Shown piece by piece: positions 1 through 8,405 of a stretch of 64,000 bases of DNA (its first letter is position 1; every line of letters starts with the position of its first letter). The DNA is from Actinacidiphila rubida (GTDB taxonomy: Bacteria > Actinomycetota > Actinomycetes > Streptomycetales > Streptomycetaceae). The notes beneath the pieces are model-generated. The model did not search any database. It saw nothing but the letters and a program-made list of their open reading frames with translations, and was not told the DNA's origin. The stretch is taken from contig NZ_FODD01000006.1 of assembly GCF_900110255.1 (NCBI RefSeq), forward strand, positions 124,001 to 188,000, read 5' to 3'. A program made the position numbers and the translations under genes.

Positions 1-1361
1 CCCTCCTTGGGGCAGCCCACGTGGCTGTGCCCGAGGCGGTGCCCGACCTCGTGGTTGATCAGCATCTGCCGGTACTCGTGCATCCGCGAAGGGCCGTACG
101 TGGCGGCGCCCTGCGCCCACCGGTAGGCGTTGATCATCGTGCGCGGGGTCGACGCCGCGTCACAGGACACGTTCTCGACCGAGGTGTCCAGACCGGACTT
201 CGCGCACCACCGCGCGGTGGTGCCCGGGCTCGCCAGCGTCACCACGATGTCCGCGTGGCCGGTCGACACCCGCTCGAAGGTCATCGACCCGCCGTGGCCC
301 CAACTGCGCGGATCGTTCAGGGTCGTGAAGACCGTGTCGGAGAACAGCCGCGGGTCCAGCGGCAGCCCCTTCTCGACGTCCACCCGGAACGTCATGACCT
401 TGCCCTTGCCAGGCGCGGCCTGGTGCCCGGGCACCGTCGAGAACGCGCCGGTCAGGCTCAGCTTCGGGTCCAGCGGGTACTGGCGGTCCATCAGCTGGTC
501 GTACGTGGGCGCGGCGGTGACCGTCGCGCTCGGGGTGGCGGTGCGCACCGGCGCGCGGGACGCGTCGTCCGCGGTGGACCGCCCGGCATCGTCCTGACCC
601 GAGCCGCTCCCGGTGTGGTGCTTGCCGGCCGCGGCCTGGCCGCCGACCACCACGGCGAGGACGGTGACCACCGCCGCGGCCGCGGCGCCGCCGAGGGCGC
701 GGCCCTTGCCGCCGCTCCGGCCGCCGTCGGTCCTGCCGTCCGACGGGTCGTCCGGCCCGTCACCGGCGTCGTGCTGGAAGCCGCCGGGCCCCTGGGGCGG
801 GGCGGCGACGCGCGGAGGCGCGGCCACGCCGCCGCGCGGGGGCGCGGGGGCGCGGTCCTCGGAAGCATCGAAGGCATCGAAGGCATCGAAGGCGTCGACG
901 AACTCCTGCCGGGGGCGCGGCACCAGCCGGCCCGGGCCGGGCGTGTGCGGCGCGAGCCGGCCCGCGGCACCGGCCGGGGGTGCCGGCGGGTTCATCGCCG
1001 CGGCGGTGTCGTAGGGCGCCCAGTCCGCCGCCCACTCCTCGACGGGGTCGGGCAGCAGGTCGCGGCGGCGGCCACGGCCCGCGCCGGGCGCGGGCCAGTC
1101 GCCGGAGGAACCCCAGGCGGCGTGCTCGCGGTGCTCGGGGTGGGCCTGGGGCGGACCGCCGGCCTCGCGGGGCCTGACCACCGCGAACCCGCCGGTGTCA
1201 CCGAGCGCGTCCCCGCGGCGGCGCCGGCCCGTGCCGGGCGCGCCGAACGCCGACGGCGGCCGGTACCCGCCGGGCCGCGGCACGCCGCCGCCCCCCGGGC
1301 CGCCGATGCCGCCGATGTCCTCGCTGCCCTCGCTGCCCTCGCTCGCGCTGTGCTTGCCCAC
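1..1361 (-). CDS. DUF3152 domain protein, membrane-anchored zincin-like (3' end outside window)
   Basis: The reading frame starts at a GTG 8 bases after the stop of the upstream hydrolase gene and is still open at base 1, after 453 codons. The first half is a Gly/Pro/Arg-rich, probably disordered cytoplasmic region with a short tandem repeat (FDA three times, from bases 867-900). A single membrane segment follows (AAAAVVTVLAVVVGG, around bases 650-690). The extracytoplasmic part ends at the edge in INHEVGHRLGHSHVGC, an HExxHxxGxxH zinc-protease signature. This fits DUF3152, the Rv3207c family. Whether it has peptidase activity is unknown. It is probably cotranscribed with the upstream hydrolase. 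Confidence 0.85.
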   Translation of the reverse strand, partial: MGKHSASEGSEGSEDIGGIGGPGGGGVPRPGGYRPPSAFGAPGTGRRRRGDALGDTGGFAVVRPREAGGPPQAHPEHREHAAWGSSGDWPAPGAGRGRRRDLLPDPVEEWAADWAPYDTAAAMNPPAPPAGAAGRLAPHTPGPGRLVPRPRQEFVDAFDAFDAFDASEDRAPAPPRGGVAAPPRVAAPPQGPGGFQHDAGDGPDDPSDGRTDGGRSGGKGRALGGAAAAAVVTVLAVVVGGQAAAGKHHTGSGSGQDDAGRSTADDASRAPVRTATPSATVTAAPTYDQLMDRQYPLDPKLSLTGAFSTVPGHQAAPGKGKVMTFRVDVEKGLPLDPRLFSDTVFTTLNDPRSWGHGGSMTFERVSTGHADIVVTLASPGTTARWCAKSGLDTSVENVSCDAASTPRTMINAYRWAQGAATYGPSRMHEYRQMLINHEVGHRLGHSHVGCPKE

Positions 1362-1369
1362 GCCCTCGA

Positions 1370-2386
1370 TCAGCTCCCGGTCGCCGCAGTGCTCGTCGGA
1401 CTGTACTGCCGTCCGGCCTCGTCGCGGGCCGCGCGGTGGTCGATCTCGTGGAGCAGGTCGCGGAAGGCCCTGGCCACCAGGTCCGGGTGCTCCATCATCG
1501 CGACGTGGCCGCTCTCCGGAATGGTCAGCAGCCGGGAGTCGCGGAAGGTGCGGGCCGCGCGGCGCGCGGTCTTCACCGACACCAGCTGGTCCCGGCCGCC
1601 GTACACCAGCAGCGTCGGCGCGAGCACCCGCTCGGCCTGGCGCCACAGCGCGTACTGCCCGCCGAGGGTGTAGGCGTTCACGATGCCGCGGGTCGAGCGG
1701 ATCATCACGTCCCAGAAGTACGGCAGGTCGAGCCGCCGCTGGTACTCCACGGCCGCCGCCTCGCGGGCGCGGGCGTCGACCACGCCCGGGTCGCCGTAGC
1801 AGAGGGAGAGCAGCGCCGCGGTGCGGCGCTCTATCGGCCAGTCGCGGGTGGCCCGCATGTACAGCTGCGGGAGGCCCGGGACCGAGGCGAGGCCGGTCGG
1901 CCACGCGGTGCGCTGCGGCGGCAGCTCGGGCAGGGCCGGCGAGACGAGCGTCAGCGTGCGCACCAGGTCGGGCCGGGCGGCGGCGACCTTCACGGCCACC
2001 GCGCCGCCCATCGAGTTGCCGAACAGGTGCACCGGGCCGCGCCGCTCGTGGTCCAGCAACCGCACCACGGCCCTGGCATGCCCGGCGATCGAGTAGTCGC
2101 CGTCGTCCGGCGGCGGGGAGTGCCCGAAGCCCGGCAGGTCCAGCGCCTCGGCCGCGACGGTTCCGCCGAGCCCGGCCATCAGCGCCGACCAGTTCTGCGA
2201 GGAGCCGCCCAGGCCGTGCACGCACAGGGCCGGCTCCAGGTCCGTTCCCCCGGGCCCGGAGCGGACCGTCAGTCCCAGGCCGGGCAGCGCGACCGTGCGG
2301 GCCGACTCCCCTGCGGCGAGCACCGGTCCCGCGGGCGGAGCGGTCGCCGGTGCGACGGCCGCGCGGGGGGAATCGGTCGTTGGCAT
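1370..2386 (-). CDS. alpha/beta hydrolase
   Basis: A 338-residue protein with an alpha/beta-hydrolase fold. It has an HG oxyanion region (VHGLGGSSQNW), the nucleophile elbow GNSMGG with the catalytic Ser, an acid loop (YGGRDQLV) and a C-terminal His (ESGHVAMME). It is probably a cytoplasmic esterase or C-C hydrolase; the substrate cannot be read from the sequence. The DUF3152 gene begins 8 bases after its stop, so the two look like one operon. It is divergent from the small acidic gene at 2496, with a shared promoter region of about 110 bases. Confidence 0.9.
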   Translation of the reverse strand: MPTTDSPRAAVAPATAPPAGPVLAAGESARTVALPGLGLTVRSGPGGTDLEPALCVHGLGGSSQNWSALMAGLGGTVAAEALDLPGFGHSPPPDDGDYSIAGHARAVVRLLDHERRGPVHLFGNSMGGAVAVKVAAARPDLVRTLTLVSPALPELPPQRTAWPTGLASVPGLPQLYMRATRDWPIERRTAALLSLCYGDPGVVDARAREAAAVEYQRRLDLPYFWDVMIRSTRGIVNAYTLGGQYALWRQAERVLAPTLLVYGGRDQLVSVKTARRAARTFRDSRLLTIPESGHVAMMEHPDLVARAFRDLLHEIDHRAARDEAGRQYSPTSTAATGS

Positions 2387-2495
2387 GGGCCAATGTTACG
2401 AGACGATCACGTGGGGGGCCGTGTGTTCGGTGCCACAAGTGGTGAGAAGACAGAAGGGGCGCACCCTGGGATCAGGGGGAAGGAACGGAGACGCC

Positions 2496-2834
2496 ATGTC
2501 CGACGGGATCGAGCACATCCGTGACGGCAGGGCCGGCGGGGCCGGCCGAGGCAGCGCGCTCGACGGCGCCGAGGGCGGCGGCGACTCGCGGGTCCCCGAC
2601 CGGGAGGCCGGTGACCCCGACCGCCTCGACGACGACACCGCCCGGCAGGAGTCCGACGAGGTCCTGGGCCTGGAGGCACCGGAGGCCGACACCGCGGAGC
2701 AGCGCACCGAGGTGCAGCAGCGCCGCGACGATCCGGCCACCGCGCGGTCCTCCGACCGGGACGGCGAGGCCGACCCGGCCGACACCGCGGAACAGCGCCG
2801 GGTCGTCGTCGAGGACGAGGACGACTACCGGTGA
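2496..2834 (+). CDS. small acidic DUF5709-like protein
   Basis: A 112-residue, strongly acidic, Cys-free hydrophilic protein. The ATG at 2496 has GGAACGGAG about 8 bases upstream. Two similar segments, EADTAEQRTEV and EADPADTAEQRR, and the acidic end (EDEDDYR) resemble DUF5709 proteins of streptomycetes, although this copy is shorter than the usual family member. No catalytic motif is visible and it is probably intrinsically disordered. The family assignment is from memory of its C-terminal signature. The function is unknown. Confidence 0.75.
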   Translation: MSDGIEHIRDGRAGGAGRGSALDGAEGGGDSRVPDREAGDPDRLDDDTARQESDEVLGLEAPEADTAEQRTEVQQRRDDPATARSSDRDGEADPADTAEQRRVVVEDEDDYR

Positions 2835-2901
2835 CCGGTGACCGGTTTCAGGGAGTGAGAATGTCCGGCCACACGGCGCACAGGATCGTTACCGAAAAGT
2901 A

Positions 2902-2913
2902 CGATGGCCATCG
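2902..2913. repeat. 12-base palindrome upstream of tetR gene
   Basis: CGATGGCCATCG is a perfect palindrome 76 bases before the GTG of the TetR gene. It could be an operator half-site array or part of the promoter region. Confidence 0.4.
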
Positions 2914-2941
2914 CAGTGTCCCTGTGGTTCAGTCCATCGTT

Positions 2942-2972
2942 CACTTCTTTCACCACGTGCACTTCTTTCACC
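2942..2972. promoter_or_regulatory. paired 13-base direct repeat in front of tetR gene
   Basis: CACTTCTTTCACC occurs at 2942-2954 and again, identical, at 2960-2972, a period of 18 bases. The palindrome CACGTG (2954-2959) lies at the junction. The second copy ends 16 bases before the GTG of the TetR gene, just ahead of its ribosome-binding site GGGAGG (2979-2984). The spacing suggests a binding site on the promoter or leader. No experimental link is known to me. Confidence 0.45.
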
Positions 2973-2988
2973 GGAACTGGGAGGCGGC

Positions 2989-3630
2989 GTGACAGCCATC
3001 GAGCAGACACAGGCGCGGCCGCGCGGCACCCGCCTGCCCCGCAGGGCGCGGCGTGAGCAGCTGCTGGGGGCGGCCCAGGAGGTCTTCGTCGCGCAGGGCT
3101 ACCACGCTGCCGCGATGGACGACATCGCCGAGCGGGCGGGGGTCAGCAAGCCGGTCCTCTACCAGCACTTCCCGGGCAAACTCGAGCTGTACCTGGCGCT
3201 GCTCGACCAGCACTGCGAGGCGCTGCTGACCTCGGTGCGCGGGGCGCTGGCGTCCACCACGGACAACAAGAAGCGCGTCGAGGCGACCATGGACGCGTAC
3301 TTCGCGTACGTCGAGGACGAGGGCGGCGCGTTCCGGCTCGTGTTCGAGTCCGACCTGACGAACGAGCCGGCGGTCCGCGAACGCGTGGACCGGGTGTCGC
3401 TGCAGTGCGCCGAGGCGATCAGCGAGGTCATCGCCGAGGACACCGGGCTGGCCCGCGAGCAGTCCATGCTGCTGGCGGTGGGCCTGGGCGGCGTCTCCCA
3501 GGTCGTGGCCCGCTACTGGCTGGCCAGCGAGAGCCAGGTCCCGCGCGACACCGCGGTGCAGCTGCTCACCTCCCTGGCCTGGCGCGGCATCGCCGGCTTC
3601 CCGCTCCACGGCTCGGAAGGCCACCACTAG
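2989..3630 (+). CDS. TetR/AcrR family transcriptional regulator
   Basis: A 213-residue regulator with GTG start and GGGAGG 4 bases upstream. The N-terminal TetR helix-turn-helix covers about residues 20-66 (AAQEVFVAQGYHAAAMDDIAERAGVSKPVLYQHFPGK in full family form). The ligand domain follows (residues about 80-200). It sits between the hydrolase/DUF5709 pair and DUF3107, the same place as Rv3208 in mycobacteria, so it belongs to a conserved actinobacterial block rather than guarding an adjacent efflux pump. Its ligand is not evident. The direct repeats immediately upstream may be its own operator. Confidence 0.93.
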   Translation: MTAIEQTQARPRGTRLPRRARREQLLGAAQEVFVAQGYHAAAMDDIAERAGVSKPVLYQHFPGKLELYLALLDQHCEALLTSVRGALASTTDNKKRVEATMDAYFAYVEDEGGAFRLVFESDLTNEPAVRERVDRVSLQCAEAISEVIAEDTGLAREQSMLLAVGLGGVSQVVARYWLASESQVPRDTAVQLLTSLAWRGIAGFPLHGSEGHH

Positions 3631-3826
3631 ACCGCCGCCGGGCCGCCGCCGGGCCGATGCCGGGCCGGGGCAGGCCCGCCGACGGCGACGGACGGCCCGT
3701 TCCCGCCGGGTCTGTTCGCTCACGGCGTTCCCGGGCGCCGATTTCCGCCGCCCGGGCGGGGCTAGTCTTTGCTGCGTACGGCGCGATCGACCGCGCACAC
3801 CGCCCGACCATCGGAGGTACCCAGCC

Positions 3827-4057
3827 GTGGAGGTCAAGATCGGCGTGCAGCACGCGCCGCGCGAGATCAGCATCGAGAGCGCCCAGACCGCGGAAGAGGT
3901 GGAGAAGGCCGTCGCCGACGCCCTCTCCGGCACCGCGGCGCTGCTGACCCTGGAGGACGAGCACGGCCGCAAGGTGATCATCCCCGCGGACCGTCTCGCG
4001 TACATCGAGATCGGCGAGCCCGCCACCCGCCGGGTCGGCTTCGGCGCCGCGCTCTGA
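3827..4057 (+). CDS. DUF3107 domain protein
   Basis: A 76-residue protein (MEVKIGVQHAPREISIESAQ at the start) that matches DUF3107 over its full length; the mycobacterial counterpart is the TB9.4 protein beside Rv3208. It starts at a GTG with GGAGG 9 bases upstream. It has no membrane segment and no Cys. The fold looks like a small alpha/beta protein (VEVKI...ALLTLEDEHGRKVIIPADRLAYIEI). It is followed directly by a strong terminator, so it ends a short transcription unit. The biochemical function is unknown. Confidence 0.92.
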   Translation: MEVKIGVQHAPREISIESAQTAEEVEKAVADALSGTAALLTLEDEHGRKVIIPADRLAYIEIGEPATRRVGFGAAL

Positions 4058-4072
4058 GGCGCTCCTGACATG

Positions 4073-4123
4073 ACGGAGGGGCGGCAACCGGTGGTCACCG
4101 GTTGCCGCCCCTCCGTTTTGTTT
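4073..4123 (+). terminator. rho-independent terminator after DUF3107 gene
   Basis: Perfect 21-bp inverted repeat (4073-4093 with 4096-4116, 2-base centre) followed by GTTTTGTTT. It is one of the few terminators in this window with a clear U tract. Confidence 0.9.
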
Positions 4124-4187
4124 CCTGGTCCGAGGGGGTAGGACCCGTGGTGAGCACGCCGGCCCGAACCGACCGGAGGGGATCACC

Positions 4188-4457
4188 ATGTGGTGGGAAG
4201 CCGCGTTCTACGCCGTGATCGGACTGGCCGCCGCGCTCGCGGCGAGCCACCTGCTGCCCAGGCGGCTCCCCCGGTCCCCGCTCGTGCTGGCCACCGGCCC
4301 CGGCGGCGGGCTCGCCGGCGGCCTGGTCGCCCACACGATCTTCGGCGGCGGCCACCTGGAGGCCACCTTCCCGGCGGCCCTCGCGGTCGCCGCGGCCGTC
4401 CTCAGCCTGCTCGCCCGCCCCGACACCCGGACCGGCTGGGGCCTGGTCGAGGACTGA
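4188..4457 (+). CDS. small membrane protein
   Basis: An 89-residue protein that starts at ATG 4188 behind GGAGGGG. Three hydrophobic stretches are visible: residues 4-20 (AAFYAVIGLAAALAASH), 31-49 (LVLATGPGGGLAGGLVAHT) and 60-77 (FPAALAVAAAVLSLLA). A conserved-looking short basic linker follows the first. It is an integral membrane protein of unknown role and stands alone between two terminator-like structures. Confidence 0.75.
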   Translation: MWWEAAFYAVIGLAAALAASHLLPRRLPRSPLVLATGPGGGLAGGLVAHTIFGGGHLEATFPAALAVAAAVLSLLARPDTRTGWGLVED

Positions 4458-4517
4458 CGCCCGCCCCCGGCCCGTCCGCACGGTTCCGGCAGGGGCCGGC
4501 CCGCGCGCACGCGGGCG

Positions 4518-4555
4518 GCACCCCGGAGGCCACCGCTTCGGTGGCGTTCGGGTGC
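4518..4555. terminator. hairpin between convergent genes
   Basis: GCCACCG (4529-4535), loop CTT, CGGTGGC (4539-4545), extended by GCACC/GGTGC outer pairs (4518-4522, 4551-4555). It lies between the small membrane gene and the convergent ferritin-like gene. There is no U tract. Confidence 0.5.
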
Positions 4556-4727
4556 GGCACGTCGCCCTCCCCGATGACGTGGATCGCCGAGGGCGGCGGG
4601 ACGGGCCCGCCCGGCCACTGCCCCGGGTGCGCCACCACGCCGTCGGGCTCCCCCGAAGGGGTGGCCGGACCGGCCCTCCCCGCACGCGCGCGCCACGCGC
4701 CCCCCGCGCGGACCGCGGCGCCGAGGG

Positions 4728-5468
4728 TCAGGCGGCCAGACCGAGCGCCGCCATGCGCTTGGTGTGGGCCTCGGTGATGCGGGAGAACATGCGGCCGACC
4801 TCGGCGAGGTCGAACCCGTCGGCGACACCGCCGACCAGCATCGTGGAGAGCGCGTCGCGGTCGGCGACCACGCGCTGCGCCTGCGACAGCGCCTCGCCCA
4901 TCAGACGGCGGGCCCACAGCGCGAGCCGGCCGCCGACCCGCGGCTCGGCCTCGATGGCCGCCCGCACCTTCTCGATCGCGAATCCGGCGTGCCCGGTGTC
5001 GTCGAGGACCGCCAGGACCAGCGTGCGGGTGTCGGAGTCGAGGCGGACGGCCACCTCGCGGTAGAAGTCGGACGCGATCGAGTCGCCGACGTACGCCTTG
5101 ACCAGGCCCTCCAGCCAGTCCGAGGGAGCGGTCTGGCGGTGGAACTCGTCCAGTGCCGCGCCGAACGGCAGCATCGCCTGGTTCGCCGCCTCGCCGATCT
5201 CGGTGAGCCGGTCCCTGAGGCGCTCGAAGTGGTGGAACTCCGCCGCCGCCATGGCCGCCAGCTCCGCCTTGTCCTCCAGGGTCGGGGCGAGCTTGGCGTC
5301 CTCGGCGAGCCGCTCGAACGCGGCCAGCTCGCCGTAGGCCAGCGCACCGAGCAGGTCGACGACGGCGGCCCGGTAGTGCGGGTCCGCGGACGCGGCGGCC
5401 CAGTCCTGGGCGGCGATCCCGGTGGGGGCGGGGGCGGGGGTCCGGTCGGGCGTGTCAGGCGTCTCCAT
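4728..5468 (-). CDS. ferritin-like fold protein (Rv3210c type)
   Basis: A 246-residue protein that I start at ATG 5468 (METPDTPDR). It is helical throughout and has the ferritin-like iron-ligand pattern: YGELAAFERL with Glu, AAMAAAEFHHFERL with Glu/His pairs, then DSIASDFYREV and DDTGHAGFAIEKV further on. This is related to MiaE-like/ferritin-like actinobacterial proteins next to RhlE (Rv3210c). The reaction is unknown; a di-iron oxidative enzyme is an inference. It is divergent from the helicase gene across a 496-base gap. Confidence 0.85.
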   Translation of the reverse strand: METPDTPDRTPAPAPTGIAAQDWAAASADPHYRAAVVDLLGALAYGELAAFERLAEDAKLAPTLEDKAELAAMAAAEFHHFERLRDRLTEIGEAANQAMLPFGAALDEFHRQTAPSDWLEGLVKAYVGDSIASDFYREVAVRLDSDTRTLVLAVLDDTGHAGFAIEKVRAAIEAEPRVGGRLALWARRLMGEALSQAQRVVADRDALSTMLVGGVADGFDLAEVGRMFSRITEAHTKRMAALGLAA

Positions 5469-5964
5469 GCTGCGCACAATAGCCAAGTCCGGGCCCGGCG
5501 TAACCGCCCCCCGGCACCGCGGCGCCGCCGCGCCGCAGCAGGCCGTGCGCCGTTCCGGTGCGCCGGGCGGCGCCCGCGGCGGGGTGTCGCCGGGCGGTCA
5601 CCGGGGCGTCATCGGCCCGGTGAAGTCCCGAACGAAACATTTGATCGGGTGCAGCTACGAGTTTCCGGGGTAGAGTGGTAATGCACCCGTCGGTATCGGC
5701 GCGTTTCCGATCACCCGGCGGGCGACGTGTGCAACACCTGGATGCCCGGTCGGTGGCCCGATCGGCTCCGAACCGACCGCCTTCCCGACATCGGGAGGGG
5801 CCCACTCGCGGCATGAGCGAGGGCAGCGGTCCCGCGCCTCGCAGCCACCTACGGCTGCACGACACCACCCCTGCGCGGTCAGTGCCCGTCGCCGTAGTCC
5901 TTACGGCGATCCGGTGCTCGACCCCCCTTGCCGCACAGTGCCGTCTCACAGAAGAGGCAACATC
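5469..5964 (+). promoter_or_regulatory. long structured leader region of the DEAD-box helicase gene
   Basis: No credible protein gene lies in these 496 bases. At least three stem-loops can be drawn: CGGGTGCA/TGCACCCG (5646-5653 with 5682-5689, enclosing CTAC/GTAG), GCAGCC/GGCTGC (5841-5846 with 5853-5858), and CGCCGTA/TACGGCG (5890-5896 with 5902-5908). TAGAGT at 5671-5676 fits a -10 box, but no -35 lies at a normal distance. A structured 5' UTR that tunes helicase synthesis is an inference. Confidence 0.5.
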
Positions 5965-8169
5965 CTGACCACCACGACGTTCCGCAGCCTGGGAATCCTT
6001 CCCGAAACCGCCGAGGCCCTGGAGGCCGTCGGCATCATCACTCCCTTCCCGATCCAGGAGATGACGCTCCCGGTCGCCCTCGCGGGCAACGACGTCATCG
6101 GCCAGGCCAAGACCGGCACGGGCAAGACCCTCGGTTTCGGCCTGCCGCTCCTGGAGCGGGTCACCGTCACCGCCGACGTCGAGGCCGGCCGCGCGACGCC
6201 CGAGCAGCTCACGGACACGCCGCAGGCGCTCGTCGTCGTCCCCACCCGCGAGCTGTGCCAGCAGGTCACCAACGACCTGCTCACCGCGGGCAAGGTCCGT
6301 GACGTCCGGGTCCTCGCGATCTACGGCGGCCGCGCCTACGAGCCGCAGGTCGAGCAGCTGAAGAAGGGCGTCGACGTGGTCGTCGGCACCCCCGGCCGCC
6401 TGCTGGACCTCGCCGGCCAGAAGAAGCTCAGCCTCCGCCACGTGCGCAGCCTGGTGCTGGACGAGGCCGACGAGATGCTCGACCTCGGCTTCCTGCCGGA
6501 CGTCGAGAAGATCATGAGCATGCTGCCGGTGAAGCGGCAGACCATGCTGTTCTCGGCGACCATGCCGGGCGCGGTCATCAGCCTGGCCCGCCGCTACATG
6601 TCGCAGCCCACGCACATCCGCGCGACCGCGCCGGACGACGAGGGCGCGACCGTCGCCAACATCACCCAGCACGTCTTCCGCGCCCACTCGATGGACAAGG
6701 CGGAGCTGGTCTCCCGCGTGCTGCAGGCCGACGGCCGCGGCCTGGCGATGATCTTCTGCCGCACCAAGCGGACCGCGGCCGACGTCGCCGAGCAGCTGGA
6801 GCGGCGCGGCTTCGCCTCCGGCGCCGTGCACGGCGACCTCGGGCAGGGCGCCCGTGAGCAGGCGCTGCGCGCGTTCCGCAACGGCAAGGTCGACGTGCTG
6901 GTCTGCACCGACGTCGCCGCCCGCGGCATCGACGTCGAGGGCGTCACGCACGTGATCAACTACCAGACGCCCGAGGACGAGAAGACGTACCTGCACCGGA
7001 TCGGCCGCACCGGCCGCGCCGGCGCCTCGGGTACCGCGCTCACCCTCGTGGACTGGGACGACATCCCGCGCTGGCAGCTGATCAACAAGGCGCTGGACCT
7101 CCCGTTCAACGACCCGGAGGAGACGTACTCCACGTCCCCGCACCTGTATGAGCTGCTGGGCATCCCCGAGGGCACGAAGGGCATACTGCCGCGGGCCGAG
7201 CGGACCCGGGCCGGGCTGGACGCGGAGGAGGTCGAGGACCTCGGCGAGACCGGCGCCCGCGGGCCGCGCGGCCGCCGCGGCGGCCGTGGCCCGGCCGAGG
7301 CCGAGGAGCGCCCCGCGCGCACCCGCACCCCGCGCCAGCGGCGACGCACCCGTGGCGGTGCGGACGCCGCGGACACCGAGGGCACGCCGGCGACCGCCGA
7401 GGCGACCGCCGTCTCCAGCGACGAGGAGCAGGGGGCGCGGACCCCGCGCCGGCGCCGCAGGACCCGCTCCGGCGGGCAGAACGCGCCGGGCGCCCAGGCT
7501 CCGGCCGCCGAGTCCCAGGCCGCGCCGGTCACCCCGGTCGCCGACCCGGAGCCGGCCGCCGGTCAGGACGCCCCGAAGGCGCCCCGCCGCCGCAGCCGCA
7601 AGCGCACCGCCGAGGGCGACGCCGCGACCGGCGCCGTGAGCGTGGTGGACACCGTCGAGGCCGTCATCCCGGCGCCGGCGACCACTCCCGAGGCACCGGC
7701 CGAGGACGCCCCGAAGGCGCCGCGCCGCCGCACCCGCAAGGCCGCGGAGGCCCCCGCGGAGGCCCCCGTCGAGGCGCCCGTGACCCCGGTCGCCGAGCCG
7801 GCCGCGGAGGACGCGCCGAAGGCGCCGCGCCGCCGCACCCGCAAGACGGCGGAGGCGCCGGCCGAGGCGGTCGCCGCCGTGGAGACCGTGGCCCCGGCCG
7901 CGGACGTGCCGGCCGACGAGGCTCCCAAGGCCCCGCGCCGCCGCACCGCCCGCACGGCGGCCGCGACCGAGGTGCCGGCCCCGGCCACCGCCCCTGAGGC
8001 GGCTGCCGAGGACGCGCCGAAGGCCCCGCGCCGCCGCACCCGCAAGACGGCCGCCGCCGAGGTCCCGGCTCCGGCCGCCGCCGCCGAGGCTCCGGCCGAG
8101 GAGGCGCCGAAGGCGCCGCGCCGCCGCGCCGCCCGCAAGACGGCCGCGGCCCCGGTCGAGGCGGGCTGA
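5965..8169 (+). CDS. DEAD-box ATP-dependent RNA helicase with repetitive basic tail
   Basis: RhlE-like helicase, 734 residues from a CTG at 5965. The Q motif (ITPFPIQ), Walker A AKTGTGKT (about residue 47), PTREL, DEAD (about 165), SAT and HRIGRTGRAG (about 343) are intact, so RNA unwinding is expected. The start is unusual: GAAGAGG sits 7 bases before CTG 5965 and no ATG is near; GTG 5914 or 5938 are alternatives without a good ribosome-binding site. After residue about 410 comes a low-complexity Arg/Ala/Pro tail with six copies of (D/E)APKAPRRR. It is the Rv3211 ortholog by context. Confidence 0.93.
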   Translation: MTTTTFRSLGILPETAEALEAVGIITPFPIQEMTLPVALAGNDVIGQAKTGTGKTLGFGLPLLERVTVTADVEAGRATPEQLTDTPQALVVVPTRELCQQVTNDLLTAGKVRDVRVLAIYGGRAYEPQVEQLKKGVDVVVGTPGRLLDLAGQKKLSLRHVRSLVLDEADEMLDLGFLPDVEKIMSMLPVKRQTMLFSATMPGAVISLARRYMSQPTHIRATAPDDEGATVANITQHVFRAHSMDKAELVSRVLQADGRGLAMIFCRTKRTAADVAEQLERRGFASGAVHGDLGQGAREQALRAFRNGKVDVLVCTDVAARGIDVEGVTHVINYQTPEDEKTYLHRIGRTGRAGASGTALTLVDWDDIPRWQLINKALDLPFNDPEETYSTSPHLYELLGIPEGTKGILPRAERTRAGLDAEEVEDLGETGARGPRGRRGGRGPAEAEERPARTRTPRQRRRTRGGADAADTEGTPATAEATAVSSDEEQGARTPRRRRRTRSGGQNAPGAQAPAAESQAAPVTPVADPEPAAGQDAPKAPRRRSRKRTAEGDAATGAVSVVDTVEAVIPAPATTPEAPAEDAPKAPRRRTRKAAEAPAEAPVEAPVTPVAEPAAEDAPKAPRRRTRKTAEAPAEAVAAVETVAPAADVPADEAPKAPRRRTARTAAATEVPAPATAPEAAAEDAPKAPRRRTRKTAAAEVPAPAAAAEAPAEEAPKAPRRRAARKTAAAPVEAG
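7567..8127 (+). repeat. six-copy (D/E)APKAPRRR coding repeat in helicase tail
   Basis: 27-base units start at 7567, 7705, 7810, 7918, 8011 and 8101, all in frame and separated by Ala/Pro/Glu/Val-rich linkers of variable length (23-46 residues before the later copies). They encode basic clusters that probably bind RNA. Confidence 0.9.
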
Positions 8170-8193
8170 CCCCCTCCAGGACGCGCACGGCAC

Positions 8194-8225
8194 CGGCAGC
8201 CCGGCCCTTCGGGGCCGGGCTGCCG
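8194..8225 (+). terminator. terminator after helicase gene
   Basis: 14-bp perfect stem (8194-8207 with 8212-8225) closed by a TTCG tetraloop, 25 bases after the stop. No long U tract. Confidence 0.8.
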
Positions 8226-8405
8226 CCGTTGCGGCGGGTCCCCCGGCGACCCGCGGGGCCGGAACCGCCGCGCCCGCGCCCGGCCACCGCCCGCCCGCCG
8301 AGCGGAAACCCGCTCGGAACGCCGCGCTCCGCCGCGGCCGCGACGTGCGACCCGATCACGCCCATAGGCAACCTCACGGACATACACGACGCGTAATCTC
8401 CCCTC

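Noticed and set aside
5455..8193. 912-codon open frame opposite the helicase gene
   Set aside because: It is a GC-driven shadow: Gly/Arg-rich translation, no ribosome-binding site, and the plus strand carries an unmistakable helicase.
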